Source: Neisseria lactamica
GTDB lineage: Bacteria; Pseudomonadota; Gammaproteobacteria; Burkholderiales; Neisseriaceae
DNA length: 64,000 bases
Assembly (NCBI RefSeq): GCF_901482445.1
Contig: NZ_LR590477.1
Location: 1,240,001 to 1,304,000 of the forward strand
Direction: 5' to 3'
Part shown: one piece after another, positions 8,784 to 17,803 of the stretch
Layout of the letters: each line of letters begins with the position of its first letter
How positions within the stretch are numbered: position 1 is the first letter of the stretch
The notes under the pieces: generated by a model
What the model was told of the DNA's origin: nothing
The model's input: the letters and a program-made list of their open reading frames with translations, nothing else
Database searches by the model: none
Program-made: the position numbers and the translations under genes

Positions 8784-9206
8784 TTATTCGGCGGTAAATG
8801 CCGTCTGAAATGTCCGACTGCCGATTGTAATGTCCGCCGTAAAATCGCGCCTGCCTTCGACACAGACGGGCAGGCGGATGCGTACTGCCTGCCAATTCCC
8901 CGACGGTTGCCGCTCGAACATATAGCGGTTGAACCCCATATCCATATTTTTCATACTGAAGCTGATGCTGACCTGTTCCGTGCCGGCGGGCGCGTGTTCG
9001 ATATAAATATCAAACGGTTTTTTGGTTGAAACGGCGGCGGCGCGGACACGGCTTCCGTCCGGCAGCGTACAACCTTCGGTCAAATCGCATTGCGCCGCCA
9101 CGGCTTGCGGCTGCTGCGCCTGCCACCATTGCAACAACACGAGCTTGAAGGCGGCAAAGGCAAGCAGCAGCAATGCGGCAAACAATAATTTGCGGTTTTT
9201 ATTCAT
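8784..9206 (-). CDS. Membrane-anchored hypothetical protein
   Basis: 140 residues. It has one N-terminal membrane segment (LLFAALLLLAFAAFKLVLL) and then a periplasmic domain of about 110 residues with three cysteines, ending in a DUS-encoded QTAFTAE. The C-terminal part (FSMKNMDMGFNRY, ADITIGSRTFQTAF) looks like a beta sandwich. The start overlaps the end of mutT by 8 bases, with a good ribosome site (GGGGAGAACC). I recognise no functional family. Confidence 0.75.
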   Translation of the reverse strand: MNKNRKLLFAALLLLAFAAFKLVLLQWWQAQQPQAVAAQCDLTEGCTLPDGSRVRAAAVSTKKPFDIYIEHAPAGTEQVSISFSMKNMDMGFNRYMFERQPSGNWQAVRIRLPVCVEGRRDFTADITIGSRTFQTAFTAE

Positions 9207-10011
9207 GGTTCTCCCCTATTGTTTCGTCCCTTACCACCGCGTGCGCCCCCAATCCGAGCCACAGTTTCCCATAACGTGCAACCGTCTGTCCGTTTGCGGC
9301 AAGTACGAGCGGAACGGATACGCCCTGCCGCAGGGCTTCTGCCGCCTCTTGTGCCTGAACATCATTGCACACGCGCCACACGACGACATCCGCGCCCTTT
9401 TCCTGCGCCTGACACCATTGGGTTTGCGTTTCCACCTCCGCCCACACGCTTTGCCCTGTTCCGGCTGTTTCCGTCTGCCGCCAATCTGCGCCGACCAAAA
9501 CGTTTGCATCGCGCATGCCGGCCGGATCAAACGGAACGACGCGGTACGCGCCCATACTGTTTTCACCGTGCAAACCCGTTTTCAGGCTGCCGTACAAACG
9601 GCGCGGAACGGACAACGAACGCAAAAGCGCGCCGTTGGCGGGCAGCATAGGGGCAACGGTAAAATCGCCCGCCTTCTGCCAAGACCATTCCTGCCCTTCG
9701 CGGGATTGCGGTTCGCCCGTCCATTGATCGGAGTTGACCCATAGGAATTTCAGGCAGACGCGGGCGTGTTCGTAGGAATGGATTTTGGTCAGCCAAGGCG
9801 TGGCGGCGAGGATGCGGATGTCGAGTTCTTCTTCAAACTCGCGTTGCAGGGCTTGGAAGTCGGTTTCGCCCGCTTCGACCTTGCCGCCGGCAAATTCCCA
9901 ATATCCGGCATAGGGCTTGCCTTCGGGGCGGGAACTGAGCAGGTAGTCGCCGTCCCGGTTGAGCAGGATGCCGGCAACGACGCGGATAAGGGGGCGGGTG
10001 TCTCGGGTCAT
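9199..10011 (-). CDS. mutT: MutT-type Nudix hydrolase with C-terminal ThiE-like part
   Basis: 270 residues from MTRDTRPLIR. It removes 8-oxo-dGTP from the nucleotide pool. The Nudix box is complete (GGKVEAGE through REFEEEL). The C-terminal half (NVLVGADWRQTETAGTG, later GADVVVWRVCND) resembles the thiamine-phosphate-synthase-like domain fused to MutT in many proteobacteria. An ATG ten codons upstream (10041) is also possible; neither start has a clear ribosome site. The stop overlaps the next gene. Confidence 0.88.
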   Translation of the reverse strand: MTRDTRPLIRVVAGILLNRDGDYLLSSRPEGKPYAGYWEFAGGKVEAGETDFQALQREFEEELDIRILAATPWLTKIHSYEHARVCLKFLWVNSDQWTGEPQSREGQEWSWQKAGDFTVAPMLPANGALLRSLSVPRRLYGSLKTGLHGENSMGAYRVVPFDPAGMRDANVLVGADWRQTETAGTGQSVWAEVETQTQWCQAQEKGADVVVWRVCNDVQAQEAAEALRQGVSVPLVLAANGQTVARYGKLWLGLGAHAVVRDETIGENHE

Positions 10012-10084
10012 AGGAAAGATGGGAAAGGTTTTTCCGAACATTAGAAAAGGCCGGAGCGGTCAATCCGGCCCGGCGGCTGCCGCC

Positions 10085-10462
10085 TTATTTTTCGGCAACG
10101 GCAAACGCCAATACCGTATCGCCTTCATCCGCCATACTCAAATTAACGTGGCGTATGCCTTGTTCCTCCAGCCATTCGGACAGTGCGGGAGCATAGAAAA
10201 ATTCGGGTTTGCCCAATGCGTCGTGCCCGATGCCGATGTTGCGGAAGGAAACCGCGCCGCGTATGCCCGTACCGACGGCTTTGGCGAAGGCTTCTTTGGC
10301 GGCAAAGCGTTTGGCAAGGTAGTTGACGGGTTTGCCCGCCTGAGGGAATTCAAGCAGCTCTTCGGGAGTGAGGATGCGCCCGGCAAACGCCTGTCCGAAT
10401 TTTTTGTTTAAGCGGATGATGCGCTTGAGGGAAACAATATCTGTGCCGATGCCGTAAATCAT
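10085..10462 (-). CDS. acpS: Holo-[acyl-carrier-protein] synthase
   Basis: 125 residues. Transfers 4'-phosphopantetheine from CoA to acyl carrier protein. The motifs GTDIV (Asp8, magnesium ligand) and RFAAKEAFAKA are intact. It lies 48 bases downstream of pdxJ, a pairing common in proteobacteria. Confidence 0.95.
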   Translation of the reverse strand: MIYGIGTDIVSLKRIIRLNKKFGQAFAGRILTPEELLEFPQAGKPVNYLAKRFAAKEAFAKAVGTGIRGAVSFRNIGIGHDALGKPEFFYAPALSEWLEEQGIRHVNLSMADEGDTVLAFAVAEK

Positions 10463-10510
10463 ATTTGCGCTCCTTTGTCGTGAAATGCCGTCTGAAACGG
10501 TTTGCCTGCC

Positions 10511-11239
10511 TTACGGCAGCATTCTTGCACGGAACATGGTTTCTTTCATCTGGCGCACGGCCTCGGGCAATCCGAGGAAAAGTGCCTGCGCAATCAGCGA
10601 ATGCCCGATGTTCAGCTCGCGGATGGCGAGGATTTGGGCGATGGGGGTAACGTTGTGTATGGTCAGACCGTGTCCGGCATTGACGACCAAGCCCAAATCG
10701 CCGGCAAAATGCGCGCCGTTTTGGATGCGCTCGAACTGCCTGATTTGTTCGGCGTGGCTGCGCGCGTCGGCGTATGCGCCGGTGTGCAGCTCGACAACGG
10801 GCGCGCCGACATCATAGGCGGCTTGGATTTGCCTGTCGTCCGCATCGATAAACAAGGACACGCGTATGCCTGCGTCGGTCAGGATTTTGGTAAACCCGGC
10901 AATTTTGTCTTGTTGCGCCAACACGTCCAAGCCGCCTTCGGTCGTGATTTCCTGACGTTTTTCAGGCACGATGCACACATCTTGCGGCATCACTTTAAGC
11001 GCGTTTTCGAGCATTTCTTCCGTCAGCGCCATTTCAAGGTTCAGGCGCGTGCGGATGGCGTTTTTGACGGCGGACACATCCGCGTCTTTAATGTGGCGGC
11101 GGTCTTCGCGCAGGTGCATGGTAATCAGATCCGCACCGTGCGTTTCGGCAACCAGTGCCGCCTCCACGGGGCTGGGATAAGTCGTGCCGCGCGCATTGCG
11201 GACGGTAGCGATGTGGTCGATGTTGACACCTAAAAGCAT
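10511..11239 (-). CDS. pdxJ: Pyridoxine 5'-phosphate synthase
   Basis: 242 residues, TIM barrel. Condenses 1-deoxyxylulose 5-phosphate with aminoacetone phosphate to give vitamin B6 phosphate. Motifs [21 protein letters not shown]-like ([12 protein letters not shown]) and VNAGHGLT are all present. Lies between recO and acpS in one transcription direction. Confidence 0.96.
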   Translation of the reverse strand: MLLGVNIDHIATVRNARGTTYPSPVEAALVAETHGADLITMHLREDRRHIKDADVSAVKNAIRTRLNLEMALTEEMLENALKVMPQDVCIVPEKRQEITTEGGLDVLAQQDKIAGFTKILTDAGIRVSLFIDADDRQIQAAYDVGAPVVELHTGAYADARSHAEQIRQFERIQNGAHFAGDLGLVVNAGHGLTIHNVTPIAQILAIRELNIGHSLIAQALFLGLPEAVRQMKETMFRARMLP

Positions 11240-11262
11240 AATCTTTCCTTTTATTTCTGCCT

Positions 11263-12054
11263 TCAGACGGCATTTGAAGCCGTGCCGTCCGAAGTCGGGA
11301 CGGTTTCCCGGGCGGTTTCTTTGCGGTCAAACTGCCGTATCTGTTCCAATACCTGCCGCGATTTCAGCCCCTCGGGCAACAGGTGGCGGATAAAAAGCCG
11401 TGTGATTTTCAATGCGTCCTGAAGGCTTTGCCCGCTGCCGAAGCTGCCCGCCCGCAAATCAATCAGGCTCTGCCCGGGGGCGGTAACGCCGGCGGCGTGC
11501 GGCGGTACGGCAAATCCTTTTCCGACGGGGAAGACGGCTGTTTCCGGGCGGACAAGGTATGTGCCGCCTGCCGCAATCGTTCCGCCGTCCCCGTCGCGGT
11601 TCAAATCGGGGGCAACGCCCAACAGGTTCAGCAGCCGCCACTCGAAACGGCGCAAGTCGCCGATATAAGCGGCTTTGCAGCAGACTGCCTCCATGACTTC
11701 CGCCAATGCGTCGTATAACTCGGGCACCGGATCTTCGCGGGCGGTCAGTTTCAAAACCAGCTCGTTCACATACAATCCGCCAAACAACGCCCTACCCTGA
11801 GGCTGCCGCCAACCGCCGACCCATTCGGCGCGGTGAAGGGTTTTGAGTTCCTGACTGCCGTACCACGACACGCTGACGGGGACGAACGGCACCAATACGC
11901 CGCGCAGCTCGCTCTGCCTTTTGCGCGCGCTGCGCGCCAGCAAAGCCACACGCCCGTAACGGCGGCTGAATGCTTCAACCCGCAGGCTGCTTTCGCGCCA
12001 GGGCGAGGAAGCCAACAGGAAAACGGGTTCGTGGTTGATTCGGTGTTCGGACAT
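11263..12054 (-). CDS. recO: DNA repair protein RecO
   Basis: 263 residues. Loads RecA on SSB-coated DNA with RecR; needed in Neisseria for recombinational repair and pilin variation. An OB-fold N-terminus ([20 protein letters not shown]) and the helical C-terminal domain are recognisable. The last dozen codons run through a degenerate DUS inverted repeat, and the stop codon TGA is itself part of a DUS. Confidence 0.9.
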   Translation of the reverse strand: MSEHRINHEPVFLLASSPWRESSLRVEAFSRRYGRVALLARSARKRQSELRGVLVPFVPVSVSWYGSQELKTLHRAEWVGGWRQPQGRALFGGLYVNELVLKLTAREDPVPELYDALAEVMEAVCCKAAYIGDLRRFEWRLLNLLGVAPDLNRDGDGGTIAAGGTYLVRPETAVFPVGKGFAVPPHAAGVTAPGQSLIDLRAGSFGSGQSLQDALKITRLFIRHLLPEGLKSRQVLEQIRQFDRKETARETVPTSDGTASNAV

Positions 12055-12087
12055 AATGCCTGAAATGCCGTCTGAACGCTGCCGCCG

Positions 12088-13176
12088 CTACAAAACGGCG
12101 GCCGGATACGAACCGATGATTTTGACGAACGAAGCGCGCCCGCCCAACTGTTTTAATGCCGTCTGAACCTTGTCATCCGTCCGGTGTCCCTCGATATCGA
12201 TAAAGAACAGGTATTCCCACAAAACAGATTTGCTCGGACGGCTCTCAAACTTGGTCATGGAAATACCCGACTCGGTCAGCGGTTGCAGCAGCGAGGCAAC
12301 CGCGCCTGCCCGGTTGGGTGCGGAAACGACCAACGAGGTTTTGTCGTTGCCGGCTGCACCGGTTTCATGATGACCCATCACCAAGAAGCGCGTGGTGTTG
12401 TTCGGCTCGTCTTCGATGCACTCGGCAACGGGGCTGAGTCCGTAAATTTCCGCCGCCGTGCGTCCGGCGATGGCGGCAACCGTACCGTCTTCCGATTCGG
12501 CAACCAGCCTTGCGGCTTCGGCATTGCTGGACACGGCAATCCGTTCGGCGTTGGGCAGGTGTCTGCCCAACCAGTCGTTGCACTGCGCCAACGCCTGCGC
12601 GTGGGAAAAGACTTTGGCGATGCCTTCGGTGCTGTGGCTGTTTTTACGCAGAAGGTTGTGGTGTATGCGCAAGACGACTTCGCCGCAAGCCTGCAACGCG
12701 GTAACGGCAAGCAGGTCTAACGTGCGGCCGACCGAGCCTTCGGTCGAATTTTCCACGGGGGCGACCAGATAATCCGCCTGACGCGTTTCAACCTGTTTGA
12801 AGCAGTCGTCTATGGTCGGACACGCCATTGTATGCGCGGCGTGTCCGAAATGTTTGATTGCCGCCTGCTGGGTAAACGTGCCCTGCGGCCCCAGATAGGC
12901 GATGGTCAGCGGGCGTTCGACGGCGAGGCACTCGCTCATCACTTCCCTGAACAGGCGGGCGACGGATTCGTCGGGCAGCGGGCCTTTGTTCAAACCCTGA
13001 ATGCGGCGCAAAACGGCGACTTCGCGCTCCGGGCGGTATACCGCGCCCGTGCCTTTCAGTTCGCCGATGGCGTGCGCGTGTTGCGCGCGTTCGTTGAGCA
13101 GGCGCAGGATTTCCGCATCGATGCTGTCGATGGCGTTGCGGTGAGGGATGAGGAGTTCGTCGATAGTTTGGGACAT
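12088..13176 (-). CDS. pheA: Bifunctional chorismate mutase / prephenate dehydratase
   Basis: 362 residues from MSQTIDELLI. Makes phenylpyruvate from chorismate for phenylalanine. Order: AroQ-type mutase helices (residues 1-90, IDAEILRLLNERA), prephenate dehydratase (YLGPQGTFTQQAA onward), then an ACT regulatory domain with the ESRPSK and GISMTKFESRP motifs, so feedback by phenylalanine is expected. An upstream in-frame ATG gives a non-conserved leader. No attenuator peptide was seen. Confidence 0.95.
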   Translation of the reverse strand: MSQTIDELLIPHRNAIDSIDAEILRLLNERAQHAHAIGELKGTGAVYRPEREVAVLRRIQGLNKGPLPDESVARLFREVMSECLAVERPLTIAYLGPQGTFTQQAAIKHFGHAAHTMACPTIDDCFKQVETRQADYLVAPVENSTEGSVGRTLDLLAVTALQACGEVVLRIHHNLLRKNSHSTEGIAKVFSHAQALAQCNDWLGRHLPNAERIAVSSNAEAARLVAESEDGTVAAIAGRTAAEIYGLSPVAECIEDEPNNTTRFLVMGHHETGAAGNDKTSLVVSAPNRAGAVASLLQPLTESGISMTKFESRPSKSVLWEYLFFIDIEGHRTDDKVQTALKQLGGRASFVKIIGSYPAAVL

Positions 13177-13218
13177 AATTTCGCCTGAACGGTGGTTTGC
13201 CGTGCATTCTAACATCAA

Positions 13219-13247
13219 ATGCCGTCTGAAGCGGTTTCAGACGGCAT
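13219..13247. terminator. DUS-pair hairpin upstream of pheA
   Basis: An inverted 12-base DUS pair with a short loop. It lies just downstream of the bcr-type exporter gene on the same strand and so probably ends its transcript. Confidence 0.7.
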
Positions 13248-13251
13248 CGGT

Positions 13252-14484
13252 TTACAAGTATTCACTTTTTTCGTTTTCCTTCCACGCCTTGCGCGAACAA
13301 AGCCACAAAAGCGCGATGCCGCAAGAGGTGGATGCCGCCATCGTTGCCGCCATCACGGTTGCCGAACCGTTGTGCAAGAAGGTCGCCGCCATACCCACGC
13401 CCGCGCCGATTAAGGATTGGAACACGCCCAACACGGCATTTGCGCTGCCGCCCTCCTCCTTAAAATAAGACATAAAACACGCCTGCGTGTTCGCGCCGAC
13501 CAAGCCCTGCGTACCGACCGAAAGCATCACGCACGCGACCAGCAGCCAAAACGGCGGCAGCCCCCAAAACAGCACGGCGGCGAGTTGGGACAGGTTGGCG
13601 GCAAACTGGACGACAATCCCCCACAGCAGGATGCTTTGCGGATGCGCGCCGGTTTTGAGCCGCCACGCGGTAATACGGTTGAAAAACATCATCGTGATGA
13701 TATTGAGCGCGAACACCCAGGCGTATTGGTGCGGCGTAACGCGGTAAAGCTGCCGGTACACAAAAGACGATTCGGTCAAAAAAGCAAACATCGAACCGAA
13801 GCTGAATGCCTGAAAAAACAGATAACCCATCGCGGCGCGTGTTTGCAAAACACGTTTGAACCGCCCAGCTACCAATCCGAACACGTCCCGTCCGATTTTG
13901 CCGCCGGCGGCGGGCTTGGGCAGGAAATGCTGCACCAGTGCAAGCAGCACCAGCGAATAAGCCGCCAAAAAAACGAAAATCGCCTGCCAGCCGCCCAAAC
14001 TCTGCAATACCGCGCCGGCCATAGGCGCGGCAAGCGGCACAACCATCAGAATGATGCCGATAAGGGCAAACATCTGCGCGGCTTTGCGTCCGGAATAATA
14101 ATCGCGCACCATCGCGCCGACGATGACCACAGTCATACCCGCGCCGAATGCCTGCACGACGCGCAGATTGAGGAGCTGCTCGGCACTTGAGGCAAATGCG
14201 ATGGCAGCAACGGCAAGGCAATATACAATCAGACCGGTCAGGGCGACGGGTTTTCGCCCCTTGATGTCGGACACCGCGCCGCCGACTACCTGTCCGAACG
14301 CCGTACCGAACATAAACACACTCAGGCTCTGTTCGATACGGTGGACATCCGCGCCCAGCGATTGCGCCATTTCGGGAATCGCCGGCAGGTAGGCATCGAT
14401 GGAAAACGGCATCAGCGCGACCAGCATCGCCATCAGAACCGCCATCAGTTTTTCGTTCATCTCAGGATAATGGGCAGAAGGCAT
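13252..14484 (-). CDS. Bcr/CflA family drug exporter (MFS)
   Basis: 410 residues from MPSAHYPEMN; a start at 14460 (MNEKLMA) is also possible. About 12 membrane segments. The family signature DAYLPAIPEMAQSLG is in the first loop and the MFS motif GAVSDIKGRKP between helices 2 and 3. Proton-driven export of small molecules is expected; the substrate is not readable from sequence. Confidence 0.9.
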   Translation of the reverse strand: MPSAHYPEMNEKLMAVLMAMLVALMPFSIDAYLPAIPEMAQSLGADVHRIEQSLSVFMFGTAFGQVVGGAVSDIKGRKPVALTGLIVYCLAVAAIAFASSAEQLLNLRVVQAFGAGMTVVIVGAMVRDYYSGRKAAQMFALIGIILMVVPLAAPMAGAVLQSLGGWQAIFVFLAAYSLVLLALVQHFLPKPAAGGKIGRDVFGLVAGRFKRVLQTRAAMGYLFFQAFSFGSMFAFLTESSFVYRQLYRVTPHQYAWVFALNIITMMFFNRITAWRLKTGAHPQSILLWGIVVQFAANLSQLAAVLFWGLPPFWLLVACVMLSVGTQGLVGANTQACFMSYFKEEGGSANAVLGVFQSLIGAGVGMAATFLHNGSATVMAATMAASTSCGIALLWLCSRKAWKENEKSEYL

Positions 14485-14616
14485 AAATTCTCGTCCGATT
14501 CGCAAACAAACCGCCCGGCGGCGGAAAACACAATACGCGGAAACGGAAAATTTTAGCACACCGGCACAAGCAGGCGGCAACAAAAGCCACGGGCAAAACC
14601 GGACAGGCAGGAACGA

Positions 14617-14771
14617 TATAGTGGATTAACAAAAATCAGGACAAGGCGACGAAGCCGCAGACAGTACAAATAGTACGGAACCGATTCACTTGGTGCTTGA
14701 GCACCTTAGAGAATCGTTCTCTTTGAGCTAAGGCGAGGCAACGCCGTACTGGTTTTTGTTAATTTGCTATA
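14617..14771. mobile_element. Correia repeat element (CREE), about 155 bp
   Basis: Left end TATAGTGGATTAACAAAAA and the standard internal sequence with GAGAATCGTTCTC. The right end reads GTTAATTTGCTATA instead of GTTAATCCACTATA, so one terminal repeat has diverged. A non-autonomous MITE-like element. It ends 55 bases before a 12-bp tandem array. Confidence 0.93.
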
Positions 14772-14826
14772 AAAAAGCCGGAGGCGGGCAAAGATTTGAA
14801 AAAAAAATATTGTATAATGGAATGGG

Positions 14827-14975
14827 ATTCCCTAACGGATTCCCTAACGGATTCCCTAACGGATTCCCTAACGGATTCCCTAACGGATTCCCTAACGGAT
14901 TCCCTAACGGATTCCCTAACGGATTCCCTAACGGATTCCCTAACGGATTCCCTAACGGATTCCCTAACGGATTCC
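14827..14975 (+). repeat. 12-bp tandem array (12 copies) upstream of the Opa-like gene
   Basis: Twelve exact copies of ATTCCCTAACGG and a partial thirteenth (ATTCC). A TATAAT hexamer lies just before it (14813-14818), without a convincing -35. The array therefore probably sits in the transcribed leader, between promoter and start codon. Two of the three forward frames are open through it (DSLT and FPNG repeats) and the third has a stop in every unit. The 12-base period means that copy-number change alters length but never frame. Confidence 0.95.
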
Positions 14976-15014
14976 GATATTCAAAAAATTTTGAACATTT
15001 TTAGGAATCAAGAA

Positions 15015-15533
15015 ATGAAAAAACTCCTTACTGCATTAACCGTGCTTGCCCTTCCCGCTGCCGCATTTGCCGCCGACAACCAACCGGGCGTTTATGTACA
15101 GGGCGATGCGGGTCTTGCCTCCATCCACGCCGATGGCGAAACATTCAACAATTTCCTCCCGCGCGTTTCCGTCGGCTTCGATGCCGGCGATATGCGTATT
15201 GCCGCAGACTACTACCGCGTCCGCGACAAAATTGACGACGCTACCGCCACACTCCAAGGCGCAGGCGTTGCCGTCATCAAAGACTTCAACACCAATTCCA
15301 TCGTCAAACCTTATGTCGGCGCGCGTTTGGGACTGAACCGATTGACCGTAAAAGATGAAGACGGAAAATACAGTAAAACCAAAGCAAGCATCGGCGCATT
15401 GGGCGGTGTCGGCTTTGAAGTCGCTCCCAACGTTACTTTGGATTTGGGCTACCGCTTCAATTATTTGGGCAAACTTGACGATACAAGGGTATTTGCCAAC
15501 GAATATACCGCCGGTGTCCGTGTGAAATTCTAA
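15015..15533 (+). CDS. Opacity-family outer-membrane beta-barrel protein (NspA/Opa-like)
   Basis: 172 residues. Signal peptide MKKLLTALTVLALPAAAFA, then a small eight-strand barrel with the family's patterns: VYVQGDAG near the N-terminus, VKPYVGARLGLN, and the C-terminal YRFNYLGKLDD to AGVRVKF ending in Phe, as for BAM substrates. Overall closest to NspA-type proteins. The surface loops are much shorter than in true Opa proteins. The start has a good ribosome site (AGGAATCAAGAA). No CTCTT phase-variation repeat is present in the signal sequence. Likely surface exposed; binding partner unknown. Confidence 0.85.
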   Translation: MKKLLTALTVLALPAAAFAADNQPGVYVQGDAGLASIHADGETFNNFLPRVSVGFDAGDMRIAADYYRVRDKIDDATATLQGAGVAVIKDFNTNSIVKPYVGARLGLNRLTVKDEDGKYSKTKASIGALGGVGFEVAPNVTLDLGYRFNYLGKLDDTRVFANEYTAGVRVKF

Positions 15534-15563
15534 CCCCCGAAACCGGCATCCGCCGGCAAGCCG

Positions 15564-15586
15564 ACCGCCGCCATTGCGGCGGTTTT
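15564..15586 (+). terminator. Terminator of the Opa-like gene
   Basis: ACCGCCGC-CATT-GCGGCGGT stem followed by TTTT, 31 bases after the stop codon. Confidence 0.85.
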
Positions 15587-15628
15587 CCGTTTCCGCAAAA
15601 ATCAAAAACAAATGCCTAAAATCCCGTC

Positions 15629-15900
15629 ATTCCCGCAAAAAATGGGAATCCGTTTTTTTAAGCTTCGTTTTTTTGAATTTCAGGCAACTTCTAAATCGTC
15701 ATTCCCGCGAAAACAGAAACCTAAAATCCCATCATTCCCAAAAAACAGAAACCCAAAACCTTATATATTGCACCCCATCAAAGGGGCGCATTACTTTTCT
15801 CGTCATTCCCGCGCAGGCGGGAATCCGGGCATCCGACGCTGCGGCAATTTGTCGGAAATAACCGAAACTCAAAAAACCGGATTCCCGCCTGCGCGGGAAT
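15629..15900. repeat. dRS3 / intergenic mosaic repeats
   Basis: ATTCCC...GGGAAT copies at 15629-15649, 15805-15824 and 15881-15900, with degenerate half copies between them. They fill the gap between the Opa-like gene and the EamA gene. Confidence 0.8.
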
Positions 15901-15954
15901 GACGGCGCAAAGATTTCCGCCTATTCGGCAATCATCAAACACCGCTTCCTAACT

Positions 15955-16809
15955 TTATTTTTGATGCGACAGCCGGGCGGCGGCAAGCGTGGCGGCGATG
16001 ACGACAAACACGCCCAAGGCGGATACGGGCGACAAATGTTCGCCCAAAATCAAAACCGCCAACAGCACGCCGACGACGGGTTCGAGCGAAATCAACAGTC
16101 CCGACACGTTGGCAGGAACACGGCTCATCCCCTTGTTCCACAACCAATAGGCGTACCAGCTGCACCCCACGCCCAAATACAGCAGCGACACCACGCCCTG
16201 CCAGCTCCAATGCACGGTATAACTCTGCGCCAGGGCAAGCGAAAACGGCAGGCACATCAGCGATGCGGCGGCAATGGAAACAGATGTGAATGCCGGTGCG
16301 CCGATGCGGGCAATCAGCCTTTGCGTCGGGCGGACTGCCGTGCAGAAACCGATTCCTGCAAGCAGCACCAGAAGACAGCCGAACCAGCCGACTTCGCCAC
16401 CCTCTTCCGCACCGCCCGCCATCAGCAGCGCAATGCCGACAAACGCTGCCACACCGCATATCCAGTGGTAGGCACGCGCTTTGTCGTTGAAAAAGAAGTG
16501 TCCGACAAACACCATCAGCAGCGGCTCGAGTCCGACGATGGTCGATGCGCTGGCGGCAGACGTATATTTTAGTCCGACAAACTGCAGCATCAGGGTCAGC
16601 ACATAGTTGACAAACGCCGCAATCAGCAGGGGCTTCCATTCCTCGCGCGGAATCTTGCCGATATGCCGGCGGCAGGCGGGCAGCACCAAAAGCGCGGCAA
16701 TCAGCAGGCGCGCGCCGACCATCAGTGCGGGATCGATGCCGCCATAGGCATATTTGGCGGCAATAAACGAGCTGCTCCAGATAATCAGGGCAAGGATTTG
16801 GTAAAACAT
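15955..16809 (-). CDS. EamA/DMT-family transporter
   Basis: 284 residues with about ten membrane helices arranged as two EamA repeats (LALIIWSSSFIAAKYA opens the first; a second set starts near GCLLVLLAGIGFC). Typical length for the drug/metabolite transporter family. Substrate unknown. Monocistronic by appearance; the nitrilase-like gene upstream ends in a DUS hairpin. Confidence 0.88.
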   Translation of the reverse strand: MFYQILALIIWSSSFIAAKYAYGGIDPALMVGARLLIAALLVLPACRRHIGKIPREEWKPLLIAAFVNYVLTLMLQFVGLKYTSAASASTIVGLEPLLMVFVGHFFFNDKARAYHWICGVAAFVGIALLMAGGAEEGGEVGWFGCLLVLLAGIGFCTAVRPTQRLIARIGAPAFTSVSIAAASLMCLPFSLALAQSYTVHWSWQGVVSLLYLGVGCSWYAYWLWNKGMSRVPANVSGLLISLEPVVGVLLAVLILGEHLSPVSALGVFVVIAATLAAARLSHQK

Positions 16810-16891
16810 ATGAGTGATAAAGTCGGATGGTTATACAAAAAGTAAAAAGGCTGTTGCCCCGCCTGATAAAACAGATATTTCATCGCCGGCA

Positions 16892-16918
16892 ATGCCGTCT
16901 GAACGCTTCAGACGGCAT
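16892..16918 (-). terminator. DUS-pair hairpin at the nitrilase-like gene end
   Basis: An inverted DUS pair with a tiny loop. The stop codon of the gene lies inside the hairpin. Confidence 0.65.
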
Positions 16919-17720
16919 CCAAAACCCGGTGTTTCAGAGCGGGCAGGCGGCTGCGGACGCTGTTCAGGCGGTTGGCATCGATGTCTGCCGTAACGATGCC
17001 TTCGCCTTCGGGCAATACGTCCAATACGTCGCCCCACGGATCGACAATCATACTGTGTCCGAATGTGCGCCTGCCGTTTTCGTGCAATCCGCCCTGCGCC
17101 GCCGCGACAACATAACATTGGTTCTCCACCGCACGCGCGCGCAGCAGCAACTCCCAATGCGCCTTGCCCGTCGTGTGGGTAAATGCCGCCGGAAGCATCA
17201 ATACGTCAAACGGCAGCTGGCGGCGGAAAAATTCGGGAAAGCGGACATCGTAACAAATACCTGCCGCCACCGGCACGCCCTCTGCCGACAAGTGCGGCAC
17301 TTCCCACCCCGCGCGGATGGTATCGGCTTCGGCATAGCGTTCGCCCAAACCGGAAAAGCCGAAGAGGTGCATTTTGTGGTACAGACCCGTCCTTACGCCG
17401 TCCTGTCCGTACACCAACATCGTATTCATCACTTTGCCCGCCTCGCGGCTTTGCAGCGGCACGGTTCCGCCGAACAGCACCACGCCGCATTCTTTCGCCG
17501 TTTCACTCAATGCCGTCTGAAAACGCCCGCCGCCCAAAGGCTCGGCAAGCGTGAGTTTGTCGGTATCGTTTGCGCCCATCAGCACCCAATATTCGGGCAG
17601 CAGCACCCAATCCGCACCCTGCTCCGCCGCCCGTGCGACCAGGCGTTTCATGGCGGCGACGTTGGTTTCCGGCGACACGCCCGACACCATCTGCACGGCG
17701 GCAACTCTGATTTTGTCCAT
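16908..17720 (-). CDS. Nitrilase-superfamily amidohydrolase (Nit-type)
   Basis: 270 residues from MDKIRVAAVQ, with the ribosome site AGGAGAAG. The catalytic triad Glu-Lys-Cys is seen in LLPEYWV, YHKMHLF and GICYDVRFPEFFR. The closest known group is Nit1/YbeM-like enzymes, which hydrolyse deaminated glutathione; that substrate is an inference. The last codons GAT GCC GTC TGA are part of a DUS. Divergent from tyrA. Confidence 0.88.
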   Translation of the reverse strand: MDKIRVAAVQMVSGVSPETNVAAMKRLVARAAEQGADWVLLPEYWVLMGANDTDKLTLAEPLGGGRFQTALSETAKECGVVLFGGTVPLQSREAGKVMNTMLVYGQDGVRTGLYHKMHLFGFSGLGERYAEADTIRAGWEVPHLSAEGVPVAAGICYDVRFPEFFRRQLPFDVLMLPAAFTHTTGKAHWELLLRARAVENQCYVVAAAQGGLHENGRRTFGHSMIVDPWGDVLDVLPEGEGIVTADIDANRLNSVRSRLPALKHRVLDAV

Positions 17721-17803
17721 TTCTTCTCCTTTTTCCTGCCGACCTTGCGGCATATTCCGCCGATACGCTACCATAACGGCAGTTGACGAAAATCTTTACA
17801 CAA

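Noticed and set aside
14827..14975. 12-bp array as CRISPR or replication-origin iterons
   Set aside because: No spacers, and no replication gene nearby; it is a simple minisatellite.
14796..15014. TTG start at 14796 for the Opa-like protein
   Set aside because: No ribosome site, and it would put about 73 residues ahead of a normal signal peptide.
15629..15900. dRS3 copies as terminators or small RNAs
   Set aside because: They match the known intergenic repeat family and do not sit at gene ends with T-runs.
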